From contig DASXNV010000064.1 in NCBI GenBank assembly GCA_036494815.1, forward strand, positions 29,146 through 93,145: a DNA stretch of 64,000 bases, in the 5' to 3' direction. Below, in pieces: positions 47,536 to 55,494 of the stretch. Position 1 is the stretch's first letter. Every line of letters begins with the position of its first letter. The notes under the pieces were generated by a model. The model worked only from the letters and a program-made list of their open reading frames with translations. It searched no databases and was not told the DNA's origin. This DNA comes from Poindextera sp036494815 (GTDB lineage Bacteria; Pseudomonadota; Alphaproteobacteria; Caulobacterales; Caulobacteraceae). Made by a program: the position numbers and the translations under genes.

Positions 47536-48200
47536 AATTCCGGGATCGTGCAGGCGCCGTCGGTCTGGTCGGCCAGGGGACGGAAAGTCTTGTTGTCCGA
47601 CGACCATTCCACCCGGTGCGGCGCCAGCCTCAGGGTCTGGCCCATCCAGCGGCCGTAACTGGCTCCGCCCAGCTTTTCGCAGTGGCCGGCGAACAGGACC
47701 TGGACGCAGGCGTTAAGCGTGATCCCATCGCCGACCTTGCGCCATTCACCGCCGTTGTAGCGCAGGCAATCGCCGAGCGCGGTCTTGGGCGGAGGCGTCG
47801 CGGCGTCAGCGGGAGGCTCAGCGGCCTGGTCCGCGGCGTCGACGGGCGGCAGCGGAGTCAGGTTGGCGCCAGCCTCCCCGGCCGCGGCCAGGGCTCCCGA
47901 GGAATCGACGCCCACATCCAGGGCCTGGGTCGCCACTCCGTTCTTCCGGGCGCAGTCGGACAGGGTCTCCATGCCGACGAACTGCCCGGCCACAAAGCAG
48001 CGCAAAGGAGTCTTGGGGTCGGGTTTGACGTCGTCGGGACGCCCCATCTGCACCACCAATCCACCGGTGGAGGCTGGCGGCGGGGCTTTGGACGCATGTT
48101 CGTGCTTCAGGATCGCCAGGGCCACGCCGAGCGAAATGAGCAGTACCGCCACGCCGCCGCCCAGGGTCAGCCAGAGTCTGCGATTCTGCACGATATCCAT
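47532..48200 (-). CDS. Hypothetical membrane-anchored protein
   Basis: 222 residues with one N-terminal membrane segment (LWLTLGGGVAVLLISLGVAL), a Pro/Ala-rich middle, and two cysteine-containing segments that look like repeats: PLRCFVAGQFVGMETLSDCA and ALGDCLRYNGGEWRKVGDGI. The C-terminal domain faces the periplasm by topology. No family is recognised. It is coupled to the GFA-like gene by a four-base overlap. Confidence 0.65.
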   Translation of the reverse strand: MDIVQNRRLWLTLGGGVAVLLISLGVALAILKHEHASKAPPPASTGGLVVQMGRPDDVKPDPKTPLRCFVAGQFVGMETLSDCARKNGVATQALDVGVDSSGALAAAGEAGANLTPLPPVDAADQAAEPPADAATPPPKTALGDCLRYNGGEWRKVGDGITLNACVQVLFAGHCEKLGGASYGRWMGQTLRLAPHRVEWSSDNKTFRPLADQTDGACTIPEF

Positions 48201-48236
48201 GACGATTGGCTACGACGAGCCGACCCCAGTATCAAG

Positions 48237-51155
48237 TCAGGCCAGGATCTGCAGAGCCAAAGATGACGACGAGAACCCACCGGAGGTGGAGTTTGATGTC
48301 GTTGAGCTGGAGGTGCTGCCCGTCAGGCGGGCTAGCGCGCCCTTATAGTTGGCGATCTCGGACGTCAGATAGGCTGGGACAGTCCCCGTGAGCGCCGGCG
48401 CCGGCGGATTAGTGGCCGTGCCGAGGTTGTAGTAGGCGTTCTGCACCTTGGCCATGGCGCTCTGGATCGCCGTCTGGGCCGCCTTGATCCCCGCCGTGGT
48501 CGTAAGATCGAAAGTCTGATCAAGATTGAGGCCGTAGGTGTCGGTGGGAATCTTGGGCTTGGCTGTCGCGGTGCCCCCCGCCACGGTCTTGGGCGGCGTG
48601 ACGATGGCTGATCCGGTCTGGATGATCCCCGCAGTCAGGCCCAGGGGCGCCAAGGCGTCCTTGCCCGACGGCCCTGGCAGCAATTCGATCGTCTGCGTGG
48701 CGTTCTGAGGTTTGATCTGAACCTCTTCCTTGCCATTCATCGGCAGCACCGACACGTCCACCTGGTAGCCGGAGGCCTGAGTGATCTTGTGAGCCAGACT
48801 TTGAGGCGTCTCGCCCGCCGAAATGGTCACCGTGCCCACCGAACCACCGGCCTTGGTCCTGATCTCAAACTGATCGCCGACCCGCACTGAGGTGGCCGAG
48901 GTCAGCACTTGTGAGCTGGTATATTGCAGAGTTCCGTTAGGAAGGCCGAGCCGATCGAGCACGCTCGCGCCGGTGGAGTCCACCGCGATGGATTCCGGCG
49001 CGTCATAGCCGTCCTGACCTTGCAGGCTCTGCGACCACTGTACGGTCCCATTGGCCACGTCGATATTGGCGACATAGCCCTCCTTGGTCCCGGTCGAGCC
49101 CTGATTGGTGGGTCCGGTCAGTCCGGGCAAGCCGCCATTCGAAACGCCAGCGATATAAACCTGTCCGTTGGCCACCGACAGGGCTGTGACCGAGTCGTTG
49201 CCGCTGCCGCCATAATAGGCCACAGCGTCGCTCGATGACGGCGTCAGGTCTTCGGACAGCTGGGCGACATAGGCGTCCTGGCCGCCAGAATACGCTGATG
49301 TGACTGTTCCGGCGGAGATGGCGCCGGTGCTTGTGGTCCCCGCCACGACCACCTGGCCATTGTTGATCGCCACACCCGCGACCGAGCCAACCCCTAGATC
49401 CCGCCTTGCTCCGGCGGTGGGCGCGCCCGTCGCATTAAGCGTGAAATTGCGCACCACGGCGTCGCCACTTTCCACCCCGCCGACGACGACCGTCGAGCCG
49501 TCGACTGCGAGTGAGGTGGCTGCGTCCGTTCCCGTCGTGCCGAACTGGGTTGTGAACAGCTTGGTTCCGGTGGCCGAGAAACCTTGCAGATAGCCATCCT
49601 GCCCGCCGACGGACTGGCCACCGCCCGGCAGACCACCGCTGGTCTGGCCCGCCACATAAACCGATCCGTCAGACCCGAAGGCGACAGCGTTGGCTTGGTT
49701 GGAACCCACGGCGCTATTCTGCTGGGTCCACTGGAGGTCGCCCTCTGAATTGAAAACGCTGACGAAGCCCTGTGTGGTGCCTGCGTTATTTGCCGAACTG
49801 GACGCTTCGAGCGCCCCGTTGACCGACCCGGCCACGGCCACATTCCCGGTCGCCGAGACAGCTATGGAGTATCCGTTGGCGGTGCCCGCCGAGCCCAGGG
49901 TGGTGGCGGACTGCAACTGACCGACGGAATCATATTTAAGCAGGGCGACGTCCTGGTTGCCCTGGATGGTTTGCCCATCGATGGATCCGGTGACATTGGC
50001 CACCACATAAACAGATCCGTCGGGGCCGGTGGCTGTGGCGTGGATCGCGCCGACCTGGGTCCCGAGCGCTGTCGACTGCGCTTCGCCCGCCACAGAATTG
50101 ATGGTGCCCGGCACGGCCAAGGCGGCGGGCGGCGGAGTCGCTGTGGTGGAGTCGGTCGCCTGAAGCTTGACCAGCTGCTGGACCGGAAGTGAGTCCTTGG
50201 AGGTGCTCGAACTACTGGTGCTCGTGTTGCTCGCGGCGGCCGCAATGGTCGCCGCTGTCACCGCAGGGTTACCAGACGTTTGCGCCACATAGACTGCTGC
50301 GGCGGTGGACGGCGCCGAGAAACTGACGGTTTCCGCTGAGTCACCATTGATCTTGAGCGACCATTGATCCGGCCCCACAGGCAGGGTCACGGTCTGCGAG
50401 CCGACCTTAATAGTCTGGGGGGTCGGCGCAGTCATGTTGGTGGATACCCGGGTGGCGACACCCGCAGCCTTGAGCTGGCTATTGATATAGTTGACCACAT
50501 TGGGCATCGACCGCGTCAGCGACGGGTCCATTTGCGACAGGTCGATCGGCACCGCGATTTGGGTGTGGTTGAACTTCGTGACGTTGATGCTGAACTGAAC
50601 GTCGCCTTGGAAGGCGGGAACCGCGTCATTCAGGCCGCCGCTGAAGATGACGCCCGTGGTGAAGCTGTCCTTCTCGGTCGCTGGCGCCAGCGTGGTCGCA
50701 TCGGTCGAGGAGACCGAACCGTTGGTCAGGCGCACATTGGGCAGCGAAAGCCCGTTCACATAGCTGGTGACCTGCGAAAGCCCGGTATTGAACGCGGTCG
50801 CCGCCTGCTTGATGCTGAGCGCGCTCGACGAGGTGGACAGCATCTGGGTGGTCAGCCCGCTCAGCGCGTTCAGGCCCTGGTAGAGCGTAAACAGGCTTTT
50901 GTACTGAACGCTGGCGCCGGCGACGTCGGTCTGCGCCGCGTTGGTGTTGATCACGTTGTGGCCGCTGAGGGCCAGGGCCGCTAGCGCGCTCGGCGCGGAC
51001 TTGGCGGTCGAGGTGTCCCATGGCGGGGTCGGCGCGGCGGCGCTCGACGAACTGGAACCGGTCGAGCCGGAAGCCGACGCGCCTGAGGATCCCGTAAGGA
51101 TCCCCTCCTTCGAGTTGTAGTAGCTCAACAGAACGCTGGTATCGATGGAAATCAC
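48237..51155 (-). CDS. flaEY: FlaEY-like flagellar regulatory/hook-associated protein
   Basis: 972 residues at the edge of the flagellin locus. The N-terminal ~160 residues are flagellin/hook-like and helical. Residues about 330-750 form a beta-propeller of repeated GSVYVAG and GQVYIAGVSNGGLPG units. A hook IN-type segment (VRVGDQFEIRTKAGG, ISAGETPQSLAHKIT) follows and the tail is Ser/Thr-rich. The composition is low in Cys and charged residues, like exported filament proteins. It resembles what is annotated FlaEY in Caulobacter. A weak sigma-54 match lies just upstream. Confidence 0.65.
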   Translation of the reverse strand: MISIDTSVLLSYYNSKEGILTGSSGASASGSTGSSSSSAAAPTPPWDTSTAKSAPSALAALALSGHNVINTNAAQTDVAGASVQYKSLFTLYQGLNALSGLTTQMLSTSSSALSIKQAATAFNTGLSQVTSYVNGLSLPNVRLTNGSVSSTDATTLAPATEKDSFTTGVIFSGGLNDAVPAFQGDVQFSINVTKFNHTQIAVPIDLSQMDPSLTRSMPNVVNYINSQLKAAGVATRVSTNMTAPTPQTIKVGSQTVTLPVGPDQWSLKINGDSAETVSFSAPSTAAAVYVAQTSGNPAVTAATIAAAASNTSTSSSSTSKDSLPVQQLVKLQATDSTTATPPPAALAVPGTINSVAGEAQSTALGTQVGAIHATATGPDGSVYVVANVTGSIDGQTIQGNQDVALLKYDSVGQLQSATTLGSAGTANGYSIAVSATGNVAVAGSVNGALEASSSANNAGTTQGFVSVFNSEGDLQWTQQNSAVGSNQANAVAFGSDGSVYVAGQTSGGLPGGGQSVGGQDGYLQGFSATGTKLFTTQFGTTGTDAATSLAVDGSTVVVGGVESGDAVVRNFTLNATGAPTAGARRDLGVGSVAGVAINNGQVVVAGTTSTGAISAGTVTSAYSGGQDAYVAQLSEDLTPSSSDAVAYYGGSGNDSVTALSVANGQVYIAGVSNGGLPGLTGPTNQGSTGTKEGYVANIDVANGTVQWSQSLQGQDGYDAPESIAVDSTGASVLDRLGLPNGTLQYTSSQVLTSATSVRVGDQFEIRTKAGGSVGTVTISAGETPQSLAHKITQASGYQVDVSVLPMNGKEEVQIKPQNATQTIELLPGPSGKDALAPLGLTAGIIQTGSAIVTPPKTVAGGTATAKPKIPTDTYGLNLDQTFDLTTTAGIKAAQTAIQSAMAKVQNAYYNLGTATNPPAPALTGTVPAYLTSEIANYKGALARLTGSTSSSTTSNSTSGGFSSSSLALQILA

Positions 51156-51176
51156 AGCGCAGGCCTAACTGAGGAC

Positions 51177-51191
51177 GCAATTCGGACGCCG
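51177..51191 (-). promoter_or_regulatory. Weak sigma-54 promoter candidate for the flaEY-like gene
   Basis: On the minus strand CGGCGT-N5-TTGC resembles the -24/-12 consensus TGGCAC-N5-TTGC with a mismatch in the first base of the GG-containing element. It would give a leader of only about 10 bases before the ATG at 51155. Confidence 0.3.
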
Positions 51192-51250
51192 CCAACATGC
51201 GCCCGCAAACCCTTCACAGAGCTTAATTCGCCTACTTTGAGTGGCTGCGG

Positions 51251-51805
51251 TCAGGCCGCGATGAGGTTGGAAACGGCCAAGTCCCGGCGCACATGATCAC
51301 GCCTGGCGCGCCATTCCTCGGCGAGGATCGCCAAAAGGACCACATCGCGAAACGCCCCGTCCTTTTTTACGTGTCGCCGCAGATAGCCTTCGCGCCGAAA
51401 ACCCGCGGCGGCCTGGGCTTTCAGGGCCGGTTCGTTGTCGGCCAAAACCTCGGCCCAGACCTTCTCCAGACCCAGATCCTGGAAAGCCAAATCGAGGCCA
51501 AGGGCCTGGGCCGCGCGGCCAACCCCGCGCCCCCGCGCCCACGCCTCTCCGATATACCATCCCCAGGCGGCGCGGCCGTGACGTCCGGCAAGACCACTCA
51601 ACGCCAGGTAGCCGGCTGGGTCGCCGTTATAAGTGATGATCCAACCGCGCTGGTCTGGATCGCGGCGCATATCCTCGAACCAGTGCGCATGCTCCAACTC
51701 GGTCTGCGCCGGCAGGTCGCTCATCCAGCGATCGACCTCCGGCTCTCGCCGCCAGCGAAACAGCCGCGGGCAATCTTCGTCAGCCAAATCGCGGAGGTCG
51801 ATCAT
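51251..51805 (-). CDS. flmH: GNAT acetyltransferase, FlmH/PseH-like
   Basis: 184-residue GNAT-fold acetyltransferase. The acetyl-CoA site reads EAWARGRGVGRAAQALGLD (the Q/RxxGxG/A region), followed by VWAEVLADNEPALKAQAAAG, typical of the RimJ/PseH branch. Its place in the flagellin locus suggests it is the Caulobacter FlmH equivalent, acetylating a nucleotide-linked amino sugar during pseudaminic acid synthesis for flagellin glycosylation. That role is inferred from context. Its start is preceded by a hairpin that covers the ribosome-binding site. Confidence 0.72.
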   Translation of the reverse strand: MIDLRDLADEDCPRLFRWRREPEVDRWMSDLPAQTELEHAHWFEDMRRDPDQRGWIITYNGDPAGYLALSGLAGRHGRAAWGWYIGEAWARGRGVGRAAQALGLDLAFQDLGLEKVWAEVLADNEPALKAQAAAGFRREGYLRRHVKKDGAFRDVVLLAILAEEWRARRDHVRRDLAVSNLIAA

Positions 51806-51809
51806 GCGC

Positions 51810-51834
51810 GGTTCCTGCCCCTATCGCAGGAACC
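51810..51834 (-). promoter_or_regulatory. Hairpin covering the flmH ribosome-binding site
   Basis: GGTTCCTGC and GCAGGAACC form a perfect 9-bp stem with a 7-base loop. On the minus strand the 3' arm contains AGGAA, the probable Shine-Dalgarno, five to nine bases before the ATG at 51805. It may terminate flagellin transcripts, control flmH translation, or both. There is no T run. Confidence 0.5.
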
Positions 51835-51881
51835 CACACTATCGCTGATTCACGACGCCGCGAGCGGGACTTTGCGAAAAT

Positions 51882-52712
51882 CTATTTGAATAGCGACAAG
51901 ATCACCTGTGGCGCCTGGTTGGCGATCGACAACGCCTGGGCGCCGAGCTGCTGCTGGACCTGCAAGGCCTGCAGCTTGGCGCTCTCCGAGGCCATGTTGG
52001 CGTCCACGAGATTGCCGACACCAGTGGTCAGGGTGTCCTGCAGCTTGCCCACAAAGGTGTTGTGCGCGCTGATTTCGCTAGATTGCGAGCCCAATTGGCC
52101 CAGGGCGCTGTCCACATTGGTCAGCGACGTGTTGACCATGGTCAGCAAGGCCGTGGCCGCCGTCACAGAACCGATGGTCGACGTGGAGCCGATCGTAACG
52201 ATGGTTCCGCCCAGCGACAGGTTCTGCGTGCTCAAGGTGATGAACGAAGAGCCGTCGGAGTTGGCGAGGAAATCGATACTCGCCCCCAATGAACCATCCA
52301 GGATATTGGCGCCGTCGAACGAGGCGTTGCTCACAACATTTTTGATCTGGGACAAGATCGACTGATAGTCGTTGTTGAGCAGGACCCGAGAGGCCGTATT
52401 GTTTGACGGGTCCATCGCCGAGACCACCTTGGCCTTCAGCTGCGTCAAAAGATCCGAGACCGATTGGCCTGCAGTGCTGGCCACATCGGCGATCGACGTC
52501 GCCCGATTCAGGCTCATCGTCACCGAATCAAGGGCAGTGATATCCGCCCTCTGCCCTTGGGCGATCGCCCAGACCGAGGCGTTGTCCTTGGCCGAGCCAA
52601 CCTTCAGACCGGTACTGATCTCGTTCTGAGTCTCGCTCAATTGCCCCTGAGTGGCGTTCAGATTTTCAAGCGCTATGAGCGCTCCGCTATTCGAATTGAC
52701 GCTCAGCGTCAT
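51882..52712 (-). CDS. Flagellin
   Basis: 276-residue flagellin starting MTLSVNSNSGALIALENLN. It has conserved D0/D1 helices at both ends and a very short variable middle, the alphaproteobacterial type. The N-terminal block (NEISTGLKVGSAKDNASVWA) and the C-terminal block (NLVDANMASESAKLQALQVQ, ending VILSLFK) are complete. It differs from the other two flagellins mainly in the centre. No clear sigma-54 element is seen directly upstream; it may be read from the flaG transcript or under CtrA-like sites at 52791-52818. Confidence 0.95.
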   Translation of the reverse strand: MTLSVNSNSGALIALENLNATQGQLSETQNEISTGLKVGSAKDNASVWAIAQGQRADITALDSVTMSLNRATSIADVASTAGQSVSDLLTQLKAKVVSAMDPSNNTASRVLLNNDYQSILSQIKNVVSNASFDGANILDGSLGASIDFLANSDGSSFITLSTQNLSLGGTIVTIGSTSTIGSVTAATALLTMVNTSLTNVDSALGQLGSQSSEISAHNTFVGKLQDTLTTGVGNLVDANMASESAKLQALQVQQQLGAQALSIANQAPQVILSLFK

Positions 52713-52790
52713 GACTGCCTCCGTCGGCCCTACCCCGAGACCGCGCCGGGTTTCCGGCGCTCGGGGAATCGCTTCTGACAACGAAGGTTA

Positions 52791-52818
52791 TGGTTAACAT
52801 CGTGAGCAGATGGTTAAC
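52791..52818 (-). promoter_or_regulatory. Two CtrA-like half sites upstream of a flagellin gene
   Basis: GTTAACCA occurs twice on the minus strand (52798-52791 and 52818-52811), exactly 20 bp apart and about 80-105 bp before the flagellin ATG. TTAACCAT is the half-site I associate with the cell-cycle regulator CtrA in Caulobacter; the full TTAA-N7-TTAA is not present. Confidence 0.35.
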
Positions 52819-52903
52819 GCTCAACAACCATTGGCCGCTCACCGGGCGACCGGCGGCGGTTAGAGAGAACCTTGCGAGCCGCAGCTCGCCTATGACGCCA
52901 GGC

Positions 52904-53254
52904 TTAGGCCTGGGCTTTGATCACATCGCCCGCCAGATAGCCGTCCGCCTCGCGGAGCTTGACGATCTGTTCCTGCGGCGCCTGCTGGACCACCTCGCCG
53001 GTCGTCCGGTTGATGACCTTGTAGACAAAGCAGCCTGCCGCCTTGTCGTCCTCGATCACGAGCCTCAGATCGGCGCCTGTAGGTTGGGCGGTCGCCGTCG
53101 AGGACGTCGCAGAGGCGCTCACATCCTGCACCGGCGCGGCGGGACCGACGGTCGGCGAAGGTTTGGTCGCGGAAGCGCCGCCCAAAGGAATTTGGGCGGA
53201 TGCGGTTTGGGCGATGTCGGGCGAGCCGACGATATTTGAAAGTGGACTGGTCAT
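52904..53254 (-). CDS. flaG: FlaG-family protein
   Basis: 116-residue protein with a low-complexity Ala/Pro/Ser/Thr-rich N-terminal half and a C-terminal FlaG domain: LRLVIEDDKAAGCFVYKVIN followed by RTTGEVVQQAPQEQIVKLR. FlaG proteins are linked to filament length or assembly, without a defined biochemical activity. It lies between two flagellin genes on the same strand. The single cysteine in AGCFVY is unusual for this family. Confidence 0.82.
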   Translation of the reverse strand: MTSPLSNIVGSPDIAQTASAQIPLGGASATKPSPTVGPAAPVQDVSASATSSTATAQPTGADLRLVIEDDKAAGCFVYKVINRTTGEVVQQAPQEQIVKLREADGYLAGDVIKAQA

Positions 53255-53297
53255 GTCTCCCTACGCCGGGGTTCGGCCGGCGCCTCCAGCAGCGAGC

Positions 53298-53323
53298 GGA
53301 GGCGGGCGCAAGCGCCCGCCTCC
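53298..53323 (-). terminator. Strong hairpin downstream of a flagellin gene
   Basis: GGAGGCGGGCGC and GCGCCCGCCTCC form a perfect 12-bp stem around a 2-base centre, 11 bases after the flagellin stop at 53334. There is no T tract, so it may also act as an mRNA stabiliser. Confidence 0.65.
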
Positions 53324-53333
53324 TTGGCGTGGA

Positions 53334-54161
53334 TTAGCGGAAGAGCGACAGCAGAGACGACGACGAAGAGTTCGCAATCGACAGCGCTTGGATGCCCAGG
53401 GACTGCTTGGTCTGCAGAGCCTGGAGTTGGGCGCTTTCTTTCGCGAGGTTCGCGTCAACCAGATTGCCGACACCCGTATCGATCGTGTCCTGCAGCGTTC
53501 CGACGAAGGTCAGCTGCGAGGTCAGCGAGTTCGAAGAAGCCCCCAAGGTCGCCAGAGCGTTGTTCACAGAGCTGATCGAGCTGTTGATCGCGGTGAGCGC
53601 CGTGCTGGCGAGGGCCGCGGTGCTGATCGATTGCGTCGCGGACAACGAGATGATCGTGCCGCCCAGCGACAGGTTTTGGGCCGCCACGGTCAGGTGGTTT
53701 TGACCGTCCGCGCTGGCGAGAGCCGCCAGGTTGGTCACGCTGCCGTTAAGCAGGTTGGCGCCGTTGAAACTGGCGTTGGAGATCACGTTCTGGACCTGCT
53801 TCACCAGTTGGTTGAAGTCGGTGTTCAGGGCGTTGCGGCTTTGGGTGTCGAGCGAGGTGTCCGTGGCCGACAGAGCCGTGGACTTCAGTTGGTTCAGCAG
53901 GTCGGAAACCGAGGAGCCGGCCGAGGTGGCCACGTCGACGGTCGATTGGACGCGCTGAAGCGATTGCTTCACCGAATCGAGCGCGGATGAACTTGAGCGT
54001 TGGTTCTGAGCGATGGCCCAGATCGCGCCGTTGTCCTTGGCGGAGGAAACCGCCAAGCCGGTGCTGACTTGGTTCTGCGCAGTGGCCAGCGAGGATTCGG
54101 TGGCGGTCAGGTTTTGCAGGGCGACCAGCGCACCAGCGTTCGTGTTAACGCTTAGCGTCAT
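53334..54161 (-). CDS. Flagellin
   Basis: 275-residue flagellin beginning MTLSVNTNAGALVALQNLTA and ending SSSSLLSLFR. Conserved N- and C-terminal coiled regions flank a short middle (LAALASADGQNHLTVAAQNL). It is clearly paralogous to the other two flagellins here but uses Gln/Ser-richer helices. A good sigma-54 promoter lies about 76 bases upstream with three enhancer-like palindromes behind it, so it is probably a late flagellar gene. A strong hairpin follows the stop. Confidence 0.95.
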   Translation of the reverse strand: MTLSVNTNAGALVALQNLTATESSLATAQNQVSTGLAVSSAKDNGAIWAIAQNQRSSSSALDSVKQSLQRVQSTVDVATSAGSSVSDLLNQLKSTALSATDTSLDTQSRNALNTDFNQLVKQVQNVISNASFNGANLLNGSVTNLAALASADGQNHLTVAAQNLSLGGTIISLSATQSISTAALASTALTAINSSISSVNNALATLGASSNSLTSQLTFVGTLQDTIDTGVGNLVDANLAKESAQLQALQTKQSLGIQALSIANSSSSSLLSLFR

Positions 54162-54236
54162 GACGAATAGTTCCTATTTCTCAGGTGTCCGACGTCATTT
54201 TGACTGCCGGAGGCGTTTTGCCTGATCAGAGGGATT

Positions 54237-54251
54237 GCAATGGGCGGGCCA
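54237..54251 (-). promoter_or_regulatory. Sigma-54 promoter of the middle flagellin gene
   Basis: On the minus strand TGGCCC-N5-TTGC matches the -24/-12 consensus with correct spacing. It sits 76 bases before the ATG at 54161, a usual leader length for Caulobacter flagellin mRNAs. Confidence 0.7.
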
Positions 54252-54323
54252 GATTCGGCCGCCCCGGCGCTCGCTCTAGAATGTTGGATTCATGGCGTTA
54301 TAGGTCGGTTAAGCCTGTTTTGG

Positions 54324-54381
54324 CCGGGCAATTTCTGCCGGGCCGGGCATTTTTTGCCGGCCGCCAGGCTAATTTTGCCGC
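54324..54381. promoter_or_regulatory. Three tandem enhancer-like palindromes (ftr-like, FlbD)
   Basis: CCGGGCAATTTCTGCCGG (54324), CCGGGCATTTTTTGCCGG (54343) and CCAGGCTAATTTTGCCGC (54364) are three 18-bp near-palindromes spaced 19 and 21 bp apart, about 75-140 bp upstream of the sigma-54 promoter. Position and shape fit ftr enhancer sites bound by the activator FlbD in Caulobacter. The FlbD link is inferred from memory of that system. Confidence 0.5.
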
Positions 54382-54407
54382 CCTTCGCGACCGCGCAGCG
54401 GCTCTGG

Positions 54408-54434
54408 AGCCGGACGCCTTAGCGGCGCCCGGCT
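54408..54434 (-). terminator. Hairpin downstream of the promoter-distal flagellin gene
   Basis: AGCCGG-A-CGCC / TTAGC / GGCG-C-CCGGCT forms a 10-bp stem with one mismatch, ending 9 bases after the stop codon at 54443. There is no T run. Confidence 0.45.
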
Positions 54435-54442
54435 CCCGCGGC

Positions 54443-55267
54443 CTATTTGAACAGCGACAGGATCAATTGCGGCGCTTGGTTGGCTATGGAAAGCGCCTGA
54501 ATGCCCAATTGCTGCTTTGTTTGCAGCGCCTGGAGGTTGGCGCTTTCCCTGGCCATGTTGGCGTCCACCAGATTGCCTACGCCCGTCGTCAGCGTGTCCT
54601 GCAGATCAAGCACCGACGTCGTTTGCAGCGTAAGGGCGTTGGAAGACGTCCCCAGGCTGGCCAAGGCGGCGTTGACGTTGACGATCGAGGCCTGCACGAC
54701 ATTGATCAGATTGCTGGCTATCGTCGCGGTGGCGAGCGACGCGGTCGCCGTCAGCGTGAGGATAGAGCCGCCAAAGGCCAAGGACTGCGCCCGGATCGTC
54801 AAGAGCGACGAACCGTCGGAGCTGGCCAGAAAGGCTAGGTTCTGAGCGCCGGCGTTTAACAGGTTGGCCCCGTCGAAGCTGGCGTTTTGAATCACCGTGG
54901 CGATCTGATTGCGAAGCTGGGTGAAGTCGGTGCTGAGCGCCTGACGGCTGGCGGTGTCCAAGGACGTATCCGACGCCGACAAGGCTTGCGCCTTCATCTG
55001 GTTCAGTAGATCCGACACGCTCTGACCGGCGGACATGGCGACATCGACGATGCTGGACCCGCGGTTGAGCGAGTTCTTCACGGAGTCGAGGGCTGAGATC
55101 TGGGAGCGCTCGTTTTGCGCGATCGCCCAGACAGCCCCGTTATCCTTCGGCGACGCCACCGACAGTCCGGTGCTGATCCGGTTTTGAGCTTGGCTCATCT
55201 GTGCACTGGTCGCGTTGAGGTTTTCGAGCGCGATCAGCGCGCCCGAATTGGTGTTCACCGAAAGCAT
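54443..55267 (-). CDS. Flagellin
   Basis: 274-residue flagellin starting MLSVNTNSGALIALENLNAT and ending APQLILSLFK. The N-terminal RISTGLSVASPKDNGAVWAI and C-terminal NLVDANMARESANLQALQTK blocks are complete, and the middle is short. It is the flagellin nearest to flaF and flbT. A sigma-54 promoter 71 bases upstream and palindromic sites behind it suggest late-class expression like the middle flagellin. Confidence 0.95.
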   Translation of the reverse strand: MLSVNTNSGALIALENLNATSAQMSQAQNRISTGLSVASPKDNGAVWAIAQNERSQISALDSVKNSLNRGSSIVDVAMSAGQSVSDLLNQMKAQALSASDTSLDTASRQALSTDFTQLRNQIATVIQNASFDGANLLNAGAQNLAFLASSDGSSLLTIRAQSLAFGGSILTLTATASLATATIASNLINVVQASIVNVNAALASLGTSSNALTLQTTSVLDLQDTLTTGVGNLVDANMARESANLQALQTKQQLGIQALSIANQAPQLILSLFK

Positions 55268-55337
55268 TCGGCGCTCCTTCCATTCTGGGCGGGGATGACG
55301 GCTTTTGCCGCTGGGCTTCTAGCCCACGCACAGAGTG

Positions 55338-55352
55338 GCAAGGATCACGCCA
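55338..55352 (-). promoter_or_regulatory. Sigma-54 promoter of the flagellin gene at 55267
   Basis: On the minus strand TGGCGT-N5-TTGC fits the -24/-12 consensus with correct spacing. It lies 71 bases before the ATG. Confidence 0.62.
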
Positions 55353-55407
55353 GACACGCCGGCGACTTCGACCTTTTTGGTGACTGAAATATAAGGGGAA
55401 TTTTTGA

Positions 55408-55483
55408 CGGCAACTATTACCCGCCACGCTCAGCGCCCCGACTCGGCAGCTCTTGCCGCCGCAGCCCGGCAATCCTGGCCGGG
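55408..55483. promoter_or_regulatory. Enhancer-like palindromes upstream of a flagellin promoter
   Basis: CGGCAGCTCTTGCCG (55444-55458) and CCCGGCAATCCTGGCCGGG (55465-55483) share the CGGCA...GCCG form of the three sites at 54324-54381. A weaker one, CGGCAACTATTACCCG, is at 55408. They lie about 60-145 bp upstream of the sigma-54 element. Confidence 0.42.
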
Positions 55484-55494
55484 CGCGGCGCGCT

